Shown one piece after another: positions 19,689 through 28,765 of a stretch of DNA of 64,000 nucleotides. The stretch is taken from positions 1 to 64,000 of the forward strand of contig NZ_BMNW01000004.1 of the NCBI RefSeq assembly GCF_014646755.1, read 5' to 3'. Source of the DNA: Pseudomonas asuensis. Lineage in GTDB: Bacteria; Pseudomonadota; Gammaproteobacteria; Pseudomonadales; Pseudomonadaceae. The translations under genes were made by a program, and so were the position numbers. The notes below the pieces were generated by a model. The model saw nothing but the letters and a program-made list of their open reading frames with translations, searched no databases and was not told the DNA's origin. Position 1 is the first letter of the stretch. Every line of letters begins with the position of its first letter.

Positions 19689-19717
19689 GGGCGCACCTGC
19701 TCTAGTGGCGGTGCGCC
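19689..19717 (+). terminator. Hairpin after the CYTH gene, possible terminator
   Basis: GGCGCACC (19690-19697) pairs with GGTGCGCC (19710-19717) 12 nt after the stop. Only ATTT follows, so termination would be weak. The rest of the 277-bp gap holds one small hairpin (GGGAGC/GCTCCC at 19766-19784) and no visible gene. Confidence 0.4.
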
Positions 19718-19955
19718 ATGATTTCGTCCCAAGGAAGCTGTTCATATAATAACCAGCCATTCTTTGGGAGCCTTTCTAGCTCCCTTGACGTATCGTCGGA
19801 CGTACAGAACTTCCTATAGGCTTAAGGCTCAGCTGTGTATAGGCGACCGAGCGCATGCCTAAACGATTAAAACGAAGCCACCACATGCCGTTATCTGTAC
19901 AACCGGGCGCTCCGATCAAGCGTTGAAGCAGTAATTTACAGACGAGGAGACCTGC

Positions 19956-21737
19956 ATGTCCGCTATCGCATCCCCCGCTCAGGACCGTTGGCTGGAGCTC
20001 TCCGACGTCCTGCGCGAACTGGTTACACAAGGTCGGATTGACCAACAGGCGGCCGAACAATGCCTGACCATTCGCCGCGGCTCTACAAACCCTCAACAGC
20101 ATCCGCTTGAGTTTCTGGCGTCGCAGAATGTAGAAGACCTCAAGCGCCCCGGTAAGAAGCTGGATCTGGAAACACTGACCCAGTGGCTGGCAGAGCTTGC
20201 AGGTCAACCCTACTTTCGGATCGACCCGTTAAAGATCGACGTAGCTTCGATTACGCCGCTGATGTCGTATGCGTTTGCCCAGCGTAACAAGATCCTGGCA
20301 GTGGCCGTTGCACCTGATGAAGTCACTATTGCAAGCGCTCAGCCGTTTATCAGCAGTTGGGAAAGCAACCTTACCCACGTGCTCAAGCGTCCCATAAAGC
20401 GTGTAGTAGCCAACCCTGTTGATATTCAGCGCTACACCCAGGAATTTTTCCGCCTGGCTAAATCAGTCACTGGTGCCTCGGCAGTCGAGCAGCGCGGTGT
20501 CAACGTCGGTAACTTCGAACAGCTGGTCAACCTGGGCGCCAGCGATCAGGAGCCGGATGCCAACGATGCTCACATCGTCAATATTGTGGACTGGCTGTTC
20601 CAGTATGCCTTTCAGCAGCGCGCCAGTGATATTCATGTCGAGCCCCGCCGTGACCAGGGTACGGTCCGCTTTCGCATCGACGGTGTGCTTCACAGCGTCT
20701 ACCAGTTTCCGGCCCAGGTAACTCTGGCAGTTATCAGCCGTATCAAGAACCTGGGCCGTATGAATGTGGCCGAGAAGCGCAAGCCGCAGGATGGTCGCGT
20801 CAAGACGCGCATGCCCGGCGACAAAGAAGTAGAGCTGCGCCTTTCAACCATGCCAACCGCCTTTGGTGAAAAGCTGGTAATGCGTATCTTCGACCCGGAT
20901 GTCTTGCTCAAGAGCTTTGATCAGCTGGGCTTCTCAACCGATGACCTGCGTCGTTGGTCCGCCATGACGGGTCAGCCCAACGGCATCATCCTGGTAACCG
21001 GCCCGACCGGTTCAGGCAAGACCACAACGCTCTATACCACGCTCAAGCAACTGGCGACCCCGGAAGTGAATGTGTGCACCATCGAAGATCCGATCGAAAT
21101 GGTCGAGGACTCGTTTAACCAGATGCAGGTGCAGCACAATATTGAGGTGAATTTCGCCAGCGGAGTGCGCGCCCTCATGCGTCAAGACCCGGATATCATC
21201 ATGATCGGTGAGATCCGCGACCTGGAAACAGCCGAAATGGCCATCCAGGCGGCCCTGACTGGACACTTGGTGCTGTCTACCCTACACACCAACGATGCGC
21301 CCAGTTCCATCAGCCGCCTGATCGAGCTGGGAGTGCCTTACTACCTGATTCGAGCGACAGTGCTGGGTGTCATGGCTCAGCGTCTGGTGCGTACGCTCTG
21401 CCCTCACTGCAAGGCGCCCATTGAACTCAGTGAGCAGGACTGGCAGGAGCTTACCCGCCCCTGGAGTGCACCGCTTCCCACCGGAGCCATGCAGCCCGTT
21501 GGCTGCTCCGAATGCCGTGATACGGGTTATCGGGGTCGGGCCGGTGTGTACGAGATCATGGTGCTTTCGGATGCAACCCGGCAGCTGATCTCACCGGATA
21601 CTGACATCACGGCGCTGCGTCGACAGGCATTCAAAGAAGGCATGCGAAGCCTACGCCTTTCCGGCGCACAAAAAATTGCGGCAGGTTTGACTACTATGGA
21701 AGAAGTCCTACGCGTTACGCCACAAAGCGAGCGATGA
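19956..21737 (+). CDS. GspE/PilB-family secretion ATPase (orphan)
   Basis: A 593-residue AAA-type ATPase of the type II secretion/type IV pilus assembly group. An N-terminal MshEN-like domain (about 1-160) precedes the ATPase core: Walker A GPTGSGKTTT (about 349), Asp box, Walker B-type DPDIIMIGEIRD (about 410), His box LSTLHTNDAPSS, and a zinc-binding CPHC...CSEC pair (about 482-515). No other pilus or secretion genes are near, so it is an orphan. MshEN domains of related ATPases bind c-di-GMP, but whether this divergent copy does cannot be judged. GAGGAG precedes the ATG. Confidence 0.88.
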   Translation: MSAIASPAQDRWLELSDVLRELVTQGRIDQQAAEQCLTIRRGSTNPQQHPLEFLASQNVEDLKRPGKKLDLETLTQWLAELAGQPYFRIDPLKIDVASITPLMSYAFAQRNKILAVAVAPDEVTIASAQPFISSWESNLTHVLKRPIKRVVANPVDIQRYTQEFFRLAKSVTGASAVEQRGVNVGNFEQLVNLGASDQEPDANDAHIVNIVDWLFQYAFQQRASDIHVEPRRDQGTVRFRIDGVLHSVYQFPAQVTLAVISRIKNLGRMNVAEKRKPQDGRVKTRMPGDKEVELRLSTMPTAFGEKLVMRIFDPDVLLKSFDQLGFSTDDLRRWSAMTGQPNGIILVTGPTGSGKTTTLYTTLKQLATPEVNVCTIEDPIEMVEDSFNQMQVQHNIEVNFASGVRALMRQDPDIIMIGEIRDLETAEMAIQAALTGHLVLSTLHTNDAPSSISRLIELGVPYYLIRATVLGVMAQRLVRTLCPHCKAPIELSEQDWQELTRPWSAPLPTGAMQPVGCSECRDTGYRGRAGVYEIMVLSDATRQLISPDTDITALRRQAFKEGMRSLRLSGAQKIAAGLTTMEEVLRVTPQSER

Positions 21738-21831
21738 ATGACCGATGAACTTCGCCAAAAACCGGTACCACTGCATAATGAAGTGACGCAGAATGGAAAT
21801 TCCCTGATGTTGTATATGGGTTTTATGGACG

Positions 21832-24800
21832 ATGATGAATCATGCGGAGCCTGTGTTGAGTAATACCCTTGTACTGCCAACAGGTTGGAGCGAGCGCGAG
21901 CGACTCGCGGAGCTGTACCGCTATGACATTCTCGACACACCCGCCGAGCCAGCCTTTGACGACATCGTCCAGCTGGCCTCGCAGATCTGCCATGCCCCGA
22001 TAGCCGTCATCAACCTGGTCGCCGAAAACCGTGAATGGTTTCTAGCCGAAAAAGGCTTTGGTGTTCGGGAAATGCCGCTGCATCTCTCCATTTGCGCCAA
22101 AACCATTGAGCATCCTGGCCTAACGGTAATCCCTGATCTACGCGGGGATGATCGCTTCGCCAGTAACCCACTCGTCAAGACGTCGGACGGCCTGCGCTTC
22201 TATGCAGGCGTCCCGCTGGTGTCCTCCGCCGGCATCCCTCTTGGAACCTTGTGTGTGCTGGACTGGCAACCCCGTGCGCTGACGGCAGCCCAGGCAAAGT
22301 CTCTCGAAGCACTTGGCCGGCAAGTCATGCAACTCCTGGATCTACGCCTGGTACGAACTGCCTACGAGCGCAGCGAGTCCATGAATCGTCAGCTCCTGGA
22401 TAATCAGCTGGCCCAGGCTCTACTGACGCTGGATGACAGGGGGCACATATTGGCCTGCAACCCAGGCGCCGAGTCTGCCCTGGGCTGGGACGAAAGTGAA
22501 TTACGCGGGCGCTCACTGGAGCTGCTGTTCACAGCCGAAGACCAGGCCCGTCAGCTTCCCCAGACGCTACTTACAACTGCCAGACAGGAAGGACACTACC
22601 AAGGCGAAGGTCTGTACCTGCGCAAAGACAAGCACATACTGCATGCCAGCTATAGCCTTCAGGCCTTGCAAACCGAGCGTCACGAAGCCAACGGCTTTCT
22701 GCTGAGCCTTCAGGATGTCACGGCCGAACGGCTACAACAGCGAACCGCCGAGCAGAACGAGGCCCGCTACAGGGCCTTGGTGGATGTTAGTCCGCAGATT
22801 GTCTGGTTTGGCGATCGGCACGGATTCATGGAGTACACCAACCGCTATTGGTACACCTATACCGGGCTTGATCCAGACGATATGAACCCTGACAGCTGGA
22901 TGCGTGCCGTCCATCCAGACCACATCCAGCGTGTTAAAAGCACTTGGCGTGACACTATTCTTCGTCGCACAGCCGCCAAGATCGAAGCGCCCTTCCGCGC
23001 AGTGGACGGCCAATACCGCTGGTTCGAAGCACGTGTTACCCCGGCCTTCAATGCTGCCGGTGAAATCGAGCGCTGGGTCGGCGTAGCGCTGGATATTGAT
23101 GACCGCAAGCGGGCCGAAGCCGCGCGTCTGGAAAGCGAAGCCTTCACACGCCTGTTGATCGACTCGATTAGCGAAGGGTTCTACTCCATTGATCAACAGG
23201 GGAGGACCACTCTGTGCAACGAAGCTTTCCTGCACATGCTCGGCTTTACCGACCGTAGCCAAGTCCTCGGACGCTCTGTGCATGGTCTCATCCACCACAG
23301 CCGTGCGGACGGGACGCCACTCCCTGAAAATGAATGCCCGATATTTCTTACCGCAACAACGGGTAAACCCTACCATGCAGAGCAGGATTGTTTTTTCCGC
23401 CAAGATGGCAGCCGCCTTCCTGTAGAGTACCGCTCCGAGCCAATCTGGCGTGACGGTGAGCTGCAAGGCGCCATTTGCACGTTCATGGATATCAGCGAGC
23501 GGCTCCGTACCCATGATCGTCAACGCTTCCTGCTTGAATTGGGCGACCGTCTACATGGCACTCTCACGCCCACCGACGTCGCTAACGCCTTGGGTCAGAG
23601 CCTTGGCAACGTCCTGGGTGTGCAGCGTATCGGCTATGCGCTACTCGATCGCTTTGGGGTGCTCAATGCAGAGAGCAACTGGAGCGATGCCAGTGTTACG
23701 CCAGAAATCGGCAGCTTTTCGCTTAATGACTTTAGTGCGGACTTGAATGCTGACCTCATTAACGGTGCAATCATCGTTGTGAGCGATACGGCTACCGATC
23801 CACGCACACAGGCTCAGCGGGAAAAGCTCAAACAGTGGGCTATCCACGCCATGATGCTGGTTCCCCAGCATGACAAAGGTCAGCTCAAGGGCGTCCTCTA
23901 TGTCCATGCCAGCACGCCACATAACTGGTCGACCGAGGATATTGCCCTGGTTCGTGAAGTGGCCGAGCGCATCCGCGTGGTCGTGGAGCGCACCAGCGCG
24001 GCAGAAGACCTGCGCCTGGCCGAGCAGCGGATCAGTCTCGCCATTGATGTCGCAGCCCTGGGCGTCTGGGATTATGACATCGATCGAGACGTGATCACTT
24101 GGGACAACCGTATTACCGAAATGACAGGCATTCCGGCCAGTACGTCCCGCAGTGTGACCGACCTGCTCATCAATATCCTGCACCCGGAAGACAGCGAAAA
24201 CGTCCAGGCGGTATTCAAGATGGCCACCGCCGGGGATAGCGAAGGCGAGGCGCAATTGGAGTTTCGCGTACGGGGCCGTAATAGCACCGAGCCGGTCTGG
24301 TTGAGCGTACGGGGCCGACGCGTGACCGAACCAGACGGCACTCGCCGCATCATTGGTATTGCACGAGACATTACCAAGAAGCGCCAGAATGCAGATGCGC
24401 TCAATGCCATCAACCGTGAACTCACCCGCCAGATTGAAGAGCGCACCGCTGCTGCCGAGCGGCAGGCAGCGCTGATTGAGCTGGGCGACGCCTTGCGTGA
24501 GGCGAGCGATACCGACGATATTGGCGGTATCGTCTCCCAGACCCTGGCACGTATTCTGAACGTTTCACGGGTTGGCTATGCCCAGGTCGAACCCGACGGC
24601 GAAACGGCTATCGTCACCCATGATTGGAGTCATAGCACGAGCAGTCTGATGGGTACGTTCCGCCTCAGCGAGAACGGTACCTACCTCGATGAGCTGCAGA
24701 GGGGTGAAGTCGTCATTGTCCAGGATGTGACACAGGATCCGCGCACAAGCGCCTACCAGTCCCTGTACGAGTCCAATGATATTCGAGCCTTCGTTTGTGT

Positions 24801-26568
24801 TCCCTTGCTGGAGCATGGCCGCTTTGCGGCGTATCTGTTTATCTGTGATAACCATGCCCGCACCTGGACCGATGAGGAAGTCAGTTTCCTGCGTGATATT
24901 ACTGACCGCGTTTGGGCTGCTATCGAGCGCGCCCATTCCGAACAGGCCCTAAGGCAGAGTGAGGCGCGTTTCCGGCTGATGGCGGACAGTGCTCCGGCAC
25001 TCATCTGGGCCGCTAACGCCGAAGCCAAGACCATTTTTACCAACAGCCGTTACGAAGTGGAATATGGTCTCTCCTATGAGGAGACCCTAGGTTATGGATG
25101 GACACGCATCATCCTTCCTGAGGATACCGAGCGCGCTTTAGCCGAATACCAACAGGCATTCGAAATGCGGCAACCCTATCGCAGCGAAATGCGTGTCCGC
25201 GACAAGAGGGGTGATATTCGCTGGCTACGCTGTGAAGCTGTTCCCCGCTTCGATGACAAGGGCGTTTTCCTCGGCTATATCGGCTGCAATGTAGATATTA
25301 CCGAGGCCCGTACCGCGACTGACGCTCTGGAAGCCAAGATCGCCGAACGTACCCAGGAGCTGGGTGAGAGCCACGCTCGGCTGATTGCTGAGATCTATGA
25401 GCGTGAGCGTGCAGAGGAGGCCCTGCGCCAGTCCCAGAAAATGGAAGCCATTGGCCAGCTTACCGGCGGCATTGCACACGACTTCAACAACATGCTGACC
25501 GGAATCGTTGGCGCGCTCGACCTCATCCGCATGCGTGTCATCAGCGGCAGGACGGATGATCTGGACCGTTACATCAATGCTGCCACTGCATCAGCCGACC
25601 GAGCCTCCGCCCTGACCCATCGGTTGCTGGCGTTTGCCCGCCGCCAGACCCTGGATACGAAACCGGTGGACCTGAACGAGCTGATCGACTCGCTGCGTGA
25701 TCTGTTTGTCCGCACCGTAGGCGAGCAGATCAAGATCCGAACACACCTGAGTGCTGATCTGTGGATGGCGTTCAGCGATGCTCATCAGCTTGAGAATGCA
25801 CTGCTCAACCTGGTTATCAATGCGCGTGATGCCATGCCGGACGGCGGGGACCTAACTATCGAAACGCTAAACGTTACGCTCGATAGCGAGGCGGCACGGC
25901 GCGAGACAGTGGAGCCTGGCGATTACATTCGTATCCAGGTCAAAGACACCGGCCAAGGCATGACACCCGAAGTCATGGCTAAAGCATTCGAGCCGTTTTT
26001 CACCACCAAACCCTCTGGACAAGGTACCGGACTTGGTCTGGCGATGATCTACGGCTTTATCAAGCAATCCGGCGGCAACGTACGGATCGATAGTCAAGTC
26101 GGGCACGGTACAGCCATCAATCTGTTGCTGCCGCGTCATCTCGATCCTGTAGTGGAAAGCCCTGTGCCCGAAACACCTCATGGAATGCCTCGGGCCCAGG
26201 AAGGCCAGACAGTGCTTGTCGTCGAAGACGAAGCCGCGGTCCGCATGATCGTGCTCGAAGTCTTATCCGAGCTTGGCTACACCGCCTTTGAGGCTGGCGA
26301 CGCCGAGCAGGCGATTCCTCTTATTCAGAGCGACCAGCGACTCGACCTTCTTGTGAGTGATGTAGGGCTGCCCGGCATGAATGGCCGTCAATTGGCTGAG
26401 GTAGCACGCACGCATCGACCCGATCTGAAAGTCTTGTTTATTACCGGCTATGCCAAGAATGCCGAGGTCCGAAGTCAGTTTCTGGGCAAGAACATGGACA
26501 TGCTGACCAAGCCCTTCGATATCGATGCACTGGCCAGCAAGATCCACGAGATGATCCAGACACCTTAA
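21832..26568 (+). CDS. Very large hybrid histidine kinase with multiple PAS and GAF domains
   Basis: A 1578-residue protein without obvious TM segments. In order I read GAF (about 25-170), PAS (185-300), PAS (310-425), PAS (435-560), GAF (565-725), PAS (735-850), GAF (870-1035), PAS (1045-1160), a coiled linker, HisKA with H-box LTGGIAHDFNNMLTGI (about 1215), HATPase (GTGLGLAMIYGF, about 1403) and a receiver (VLVVEDEAA, phospho-Asp in VSDVGLPGMNG, about 1508). It is probably cytosolic and may integrate several small-molecule signals. Start choice is uncertain: ATG codons at 21832 and 21835 lack a clear ribosome site. It follows the orphan secretion ATPase by 94 bp. Confidence 0.88.
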   Translation: MMNHAEPVLSNTLVLPTGWSERERLAELYRYDILDTPAEPAFDDIVQLASQICHAPIAVINLVAENREWFLAEKGFGVREMPLHLSICAKTIEHPGLTVIPDLRGDDRFASNPLVKTSDGLRFYAGVPLVSSAGIPLGTLCVLDWQPRALTAAQAKSLEALGRQVMQLLDLRLVRTAYERSESMNRQLLDNQLAQALLTLDDRGHILACNPGAESALGWDESELRGRSLELLFTAEDQARQLPQTLLTTARQEGHYQGEGLYLRKDKHILHASYSLQALQTERHEANGFLLSLQDVTAERLQQRTAEQNEARYRALVDVSPQIVWFGDRHGFMEYTNRYWYTYTGLDPDDMNPDSWMRAVHPDHIQRVKSTWRDTILRRTAAKIEAPFRAVDGQYRWFEARVTPAFNAAGEIERWVGVALDIDDRKRAEAARLESEAFTRLLIDSISEGFYSIDQQGRTTLCNEAFLHMLGFTDRSQVLGRSVHGLIHHSRADGTPLPENECPIFLTATTGKPYHAEQDCFFRQDGSRLPVEYRSEPIWRDGELQGAICTFMDISERLRTHDRQRFLLELGDRLHGTLTPTDVANALGQSLGNVLGVQRIGYALLDRFGVLNAESNWSDASVTPEIGSFSLNDFSADLNADLINGAIIVVSDTATDPRTQAQREKLKQWAIHAMMLVPQHDKGQLKGVLYVHASTPHNWSTEDIALVREVAERIRVVVERTSAAEDLRLAEQRISLAIDVAALGVWDYDIDRDVITWDNRITEMTGIPASTSRSVTDLLINILHPEDSENVQAVFKMATAGDSEGEAQLEFRVRGRNSTEPVWLSVRGRRVTEPDGTRRIIGIARDITKKRQNADALNAINRELTRQIEERTAAAERQAALIELGDALREASDTDDIGGIVSQTLARILNVSRVGYAQVEPDGETAIVTHDWSHSTSSLMGTFRLSENGTYLDELQRGEVVIVQDVTQDPRTSAYQSLYESNDIRAFVCVPLLEHGRFAAYLFICDNHARTWTDEEVSFLRDITDRVWAAIERAHSEQALRQSEARFRLMADSAPALIWAANAEAKTIFTNSRYEVEYGLSYEETLGYGWTRIILPEDTERALAEYQQAFEMRQPYRSEMRVRDKRGDIRWLRCEAVPRFDDKGVFLGYIGCNVDITEARTATDALEAKIAERTQELGESHARLIAEIYERERAEEALRQSQKMEAIGQLTGGIAHDFNNMLTGIVGALDLIRMRVISGRTDDLDRYINAATASADRASALTHRLLAFARRQTLDTKPVDLNELIDSLRDLFVRTVGEQIKIRTHLSADLWMAFSDAHQLENALLNLVINARDAMPDGGDLTIETLNVTLDSEAARRETVEPGDYIRIQVKDTGQGMTPEVMAKAFEPFFTTKPSGQGTGLGLAMIYGFIKQSGGNVRIDSQVGHGTAINLLLPRHLDPVVESPVPETPHGMPRAQEGQTVLVVEDEAAVRMIVLEVLSELGYTAFEAGDAEQAIPLIQSDQRLDLLVSDVGLPGMNGRQLAEVARTHRPDLKVLFITGYAKNAEVRSQFLGKNMDMLTKPFDIDALASKIHEMIQTP

Positions 26569-26609
26569 AGCTCAAACCAGGTATCAGAGCGAAAGCCAAG
26601 CGGCTCACG

Positions 26610-26638
26610 TCCTTTGAAGGCACTTTGCCTTCAAAGGA
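26610..26638 (+). terminator. Strong hairpin after the hybrid kinase
   Basis: TCCTTTGAAGGCA and TGCCTTCAAAGGA form a perfect 13-bp stem with a 3-nt loop, 42 nt after the kinase stop. Only ACTCGTTTG follows, so it may be a weak terminator or an mRNA-stabilising hairpin. Confidence 0.6.
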
Positions 26639-26659
26639 ACTCGTTTGATCTGTACATCA

Positions 26660-26683
26660 TCTAAAGGGAACCTTTAGAAGGAG
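26660..26683 (+). promoter_or_regulatory. Leader hairpin abutting the ribosome site of the DUF2388 gene
   Basis: TCTAAAGG-GAA-CCTTTAGA (26660-26678) is a perfect 8-bp stem immediately followed by AGGAG, the ribosome site of the gene at 26692. The last stem base touches the Shine-Dalgarno sequence, so folding could influence translation. Confidence 0.5.
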
Positions 26684-26691
26684 ATGTAGCT

Positions 26692-27006
26692 ATGCGCCTC
26701 AAAAAGCTTGCCCTGGTTTCCCTCGTACTGCTGCCATTCGCTGCCGGCTCCGCCATGGCTGATGCCAAATTCTGGCGTCATGCGGCAACCTCGGGAGCAA
26801 CAACCGGCTCCACGTATCTGAGTAGCCGTGACGACCACAAGATGGTTATCGCAACCCAGGACGACGCTAGCGCTTTCCTCGCGAGCAACGGTGAAATCCG
26901 TGGCCCTTACCTGGAAGCAGCGCTGCGTGAAATGCGTAATGCCACTCCAGGCAGTTCCGCCAGCGATATTGATCTGGCAACCAAGATTCTTACTGCGCAA
27001 CAGTAA
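26692..27006 (+). CDS. Small exported DUF2388-family protein
   Basis: A 104-residue protein with a clear signal peptide (MRLKKLALVSLVLLPFAAGS, cleavage likely after AMA near residue 23). The mature part contains SRDDHKMVIATQDDASAFLASN, typical of the DUF2388 family common in pseudomonads. Function is unknown; some family members have been labelled Holliday junction resolvasome subunits, which a signal peptide makes implausible. Strong ribosome site AAGGAGATG and a strong terminator flank it. Confidence 0.8.
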   Translation: MRLKKLALVSLVLLPFAAGSAMADAKFWRHAATSGATTGSTYLSSRDDHKMVIATQDDASAFLASNGEIRGPYLEAALREMRNATPGSSASDIDLATKILTAQQ

Positions 27007-27023
27007 AGATCTTTGCCAAAAAA

Positions 27024-27057
27024 AAGCCCCGCCGGGATCGCCCGGCGGGGCTTTTTA
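27024..27057. terminator. Bidirectional terminator between the DUF2388 gene and gcvH
   Basis: AGCCCCGCCGGG-ATCG-CCCGGCGGGGCT is a perfect 12-bp stem flanked by an A-tract on the left and T-tract on the right, so it serves both convergent genes. Confidence 0.93.
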
Positions 27058-27068
27058 TTTCAGTCGGA

Positions 27069-27449
27069 TCAGTCGTTCGCCGCACGATAGGCATCGGCAT
27101 CCATCAGCTTATCCAACTCAGCCGTGTCGCTGGGTTTGAGCTTGAAGAACCACGCCGTATACGCGTCGGTATTGACCTGCTCAGGCGTATCGGCCAGCGC
27201 TTCGTTCACTGCTATCACTTCACCGGACACCGGTGCATAGATGTCCGATGCTGCCTTTACCGATTCCACCACGCCTGCCTCCTGGCCAGCCGCCAGTGTC
27301 TTACCCACTTCAGGCAATTCGATGAACACAACATCGCCCAAGGCTTCCTGGGCATGATCGGTAATACCGACCGTGATGGTGCCATCGCTTTCCAGGCGGG
27401 CCCACTCGTGGCTGGACGCATAGCGAAGTTCAGCGGGAATCGTGCTCAT
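27069..27449 (-). CDS. gcvH: Glycine cleavage system H protein
   Basis: A 126-residue lipoyl carrier protein of the glycine cleavage complex. The lipoylated lysine lies in VESVKAASD (about residue 65). The ATG at 27449 ([20 protein letters not shown]) has AAGGAG 8 nt upstream; the longer reading frame above it adds seven unrelated residues. It is downstream of gcvT on the same strand. The next gene in transcription order is not gcvP, which is the usual neighbour. Confidence 0.96.
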   Translation of the reverse strand: MSTIPAELRYASSHEWARLESDGTITVGITDHAQEALGDVVFIELPEVGKTLAAGQEAGVVESVKAASDIYAPVSGEVIAVNEALADTPEQVNTDAYTAWFFKLKPSDTAELDKLMDADAYRAAND

Positions 27450-27560
27450 GTTCGGCTCCTTGTAAGGCAATCGGCTAATCGTAATAGCCCAAGCGTAGCG
27501 TGTCAGATGACCTGCCCGCCACGCCTGACGAGAAAAAAGCCCAAAATCTTGTCTGCCTGC

Positions 27561-28643
27561 TCAAATAAGCGTCTTACCAAAGCGTACAAAGCACGGTTTG
27601 ACTACCCGCACCGGCAGCCATTTTCCCCGGATTTCGACCTCTGCCCGCTCACCGGTCTCAACCGGCACCCGAGCCAACGCAATGGACTTGCCCAACGTTG
27701 GTGCGTAGCTGCCGCTGGTGATCTCACCTTCGCCACAGCCGGCGACGCGCACTACCTGATGCGCACGTAACACGCCGCGCTCCTCCAGCACCAGACCCAC
27801 CAGCCGTGAGCGGGGCCCGGCATCACGTTCCTCCTCAAGAGCCTTGCGGCCAATGAAATCCCGCTCCTTGGGTTCCCACGCAATGGTCCAATCCAGATTG
27901 GACGCCAGAGGGGAAACATGCTCATCCATTTCATTGCCATACAGGTTCAGGCCGGCCTCCAGGCGCAGCGTATCGCGCGCGCCCAGCCCCACCGGCCCGA
28001 TTCCGGCCCCCACCAGCTCATTCATGAAGCTGACCACTTCATCGGCTGGAAGAATGATTTCCAGTCCGTCCTCTCCGGTATAACCGGTCCGGGCAATGAA
28101 CCACTGACCCTCTGGCATACCCTGGAAAGGTTTGAGCGAGTGGATCAACTCGGCACGTTCCGGCGACACGACGTCCGCAATTTTCTTGCACGCCTCCGGC
28201 CCCTGGATCGCCAGAATAGCTAATTCCGGACGGGGCGTAAGGGTAACGGCATATCCCTCGGCCTGTACGTCCAGCCATACAAGCACCTTCTCGCGGGTCG
28301 AAGCATTGGTAACCAGCCGGTAACCCTGCTCCAGGCGATACAGGATCAGGTCATCCACCACACCGCCCTGGGCATTAAGCATAATCGAGTAAAGCGCTTT
28401 GCCCGGCGCGGAAAGACGTGTCACATCGCCAACCATCAGGCGAGAGAGATACTCTTCGGCCTGCGTGCCGTCGATATCAACAATAGTCATATGGGAGACA
28501 TCAAATACACCACAGTCACGCCGCACCTGATGATGCTCTTCGACTTGCGATCCATAGTGCAGCGGCATATCCCAGCCACCGAAATCCACAAGCTTAGCGC
28601 CCAAGGCTACATGCAAGTCGTAAAGCGGGGTGCGCTGTCCCAT
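27561..28643 (-). CDS. gcvT: Aminomethyltransferase (glycine cleavage T protein)
   Basis: A 360-residue tetrahydrofolate-dependent aminomethyltransferase releasing ammonia and methylene-THF from the H-protein-bound intermediate. Visible features are GQRTPLYDLHVALGAKLVDF at the start, GVFDVSHM (about 45) and RTGYTGEDGLEI (about 186), with a C-terminal barrel. The ATG at 28643 is preceded by AAGGAGAT; 71 in-frame codons above it are not family-like. I looked for a glycine riboswitch in the 122-bp upstream gap and did not see one. Confidence 0.95.
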   Translation of the reverse strand: MGQRTPLYDLHVALGAKLVDFGGWDMPLHYGSQVEEHHQVRRDCGVFDVSHMTIVDIDGTQAEEYLSRLMVGDVTRLSAPGKALYSIMLNAQGGVVDDLILYRLEQGYRLVTNASTREKVLVWLDVQAEGYAVTLTPRPELAILAIQGPEACKKIADVVSPERAELIHSLKPFQGMPEGQWFIARTGYTGEDGLEIILPADEVVSFMNELVGAGIGPVGLGARDTLRLEAGLNLYGNEMDEHVSPLASNLDWTIAWEPKERDFIGRKALEEERDAGPRSRLVGLVLEERGVLRAHQVVRVAGCGEGEITSGSYAPTLGKSIALARVPVETGERAEVEIRGKWLPVRVVKPCFVRFGKTLI

Positions 28644-28765
28644 GGGGATCTCCTTGTTGTCCGGCTGGCTGCAGCGGCCGGCATTGTAGTCGTTCGAGAT
28701 GACAAGCGGGCGTTTGAATTTCTCCCATCTGTCTTGATGGCACACACAGACCGCAGTGGAGGCGA

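Noticed and set aside
22732..23523. A 263-codon minus-strand frame inside the hybrid kinase gene
   Set aside because: Antisense to the PAS-coding region; no motif recognised.
28644..28765. Possible glycine riboswitch upstream of gcvT
   Set aside because: The 122-bp gap has no tandem glycine aptamer-like core that I can recognise. A covariance-model search would settle it.
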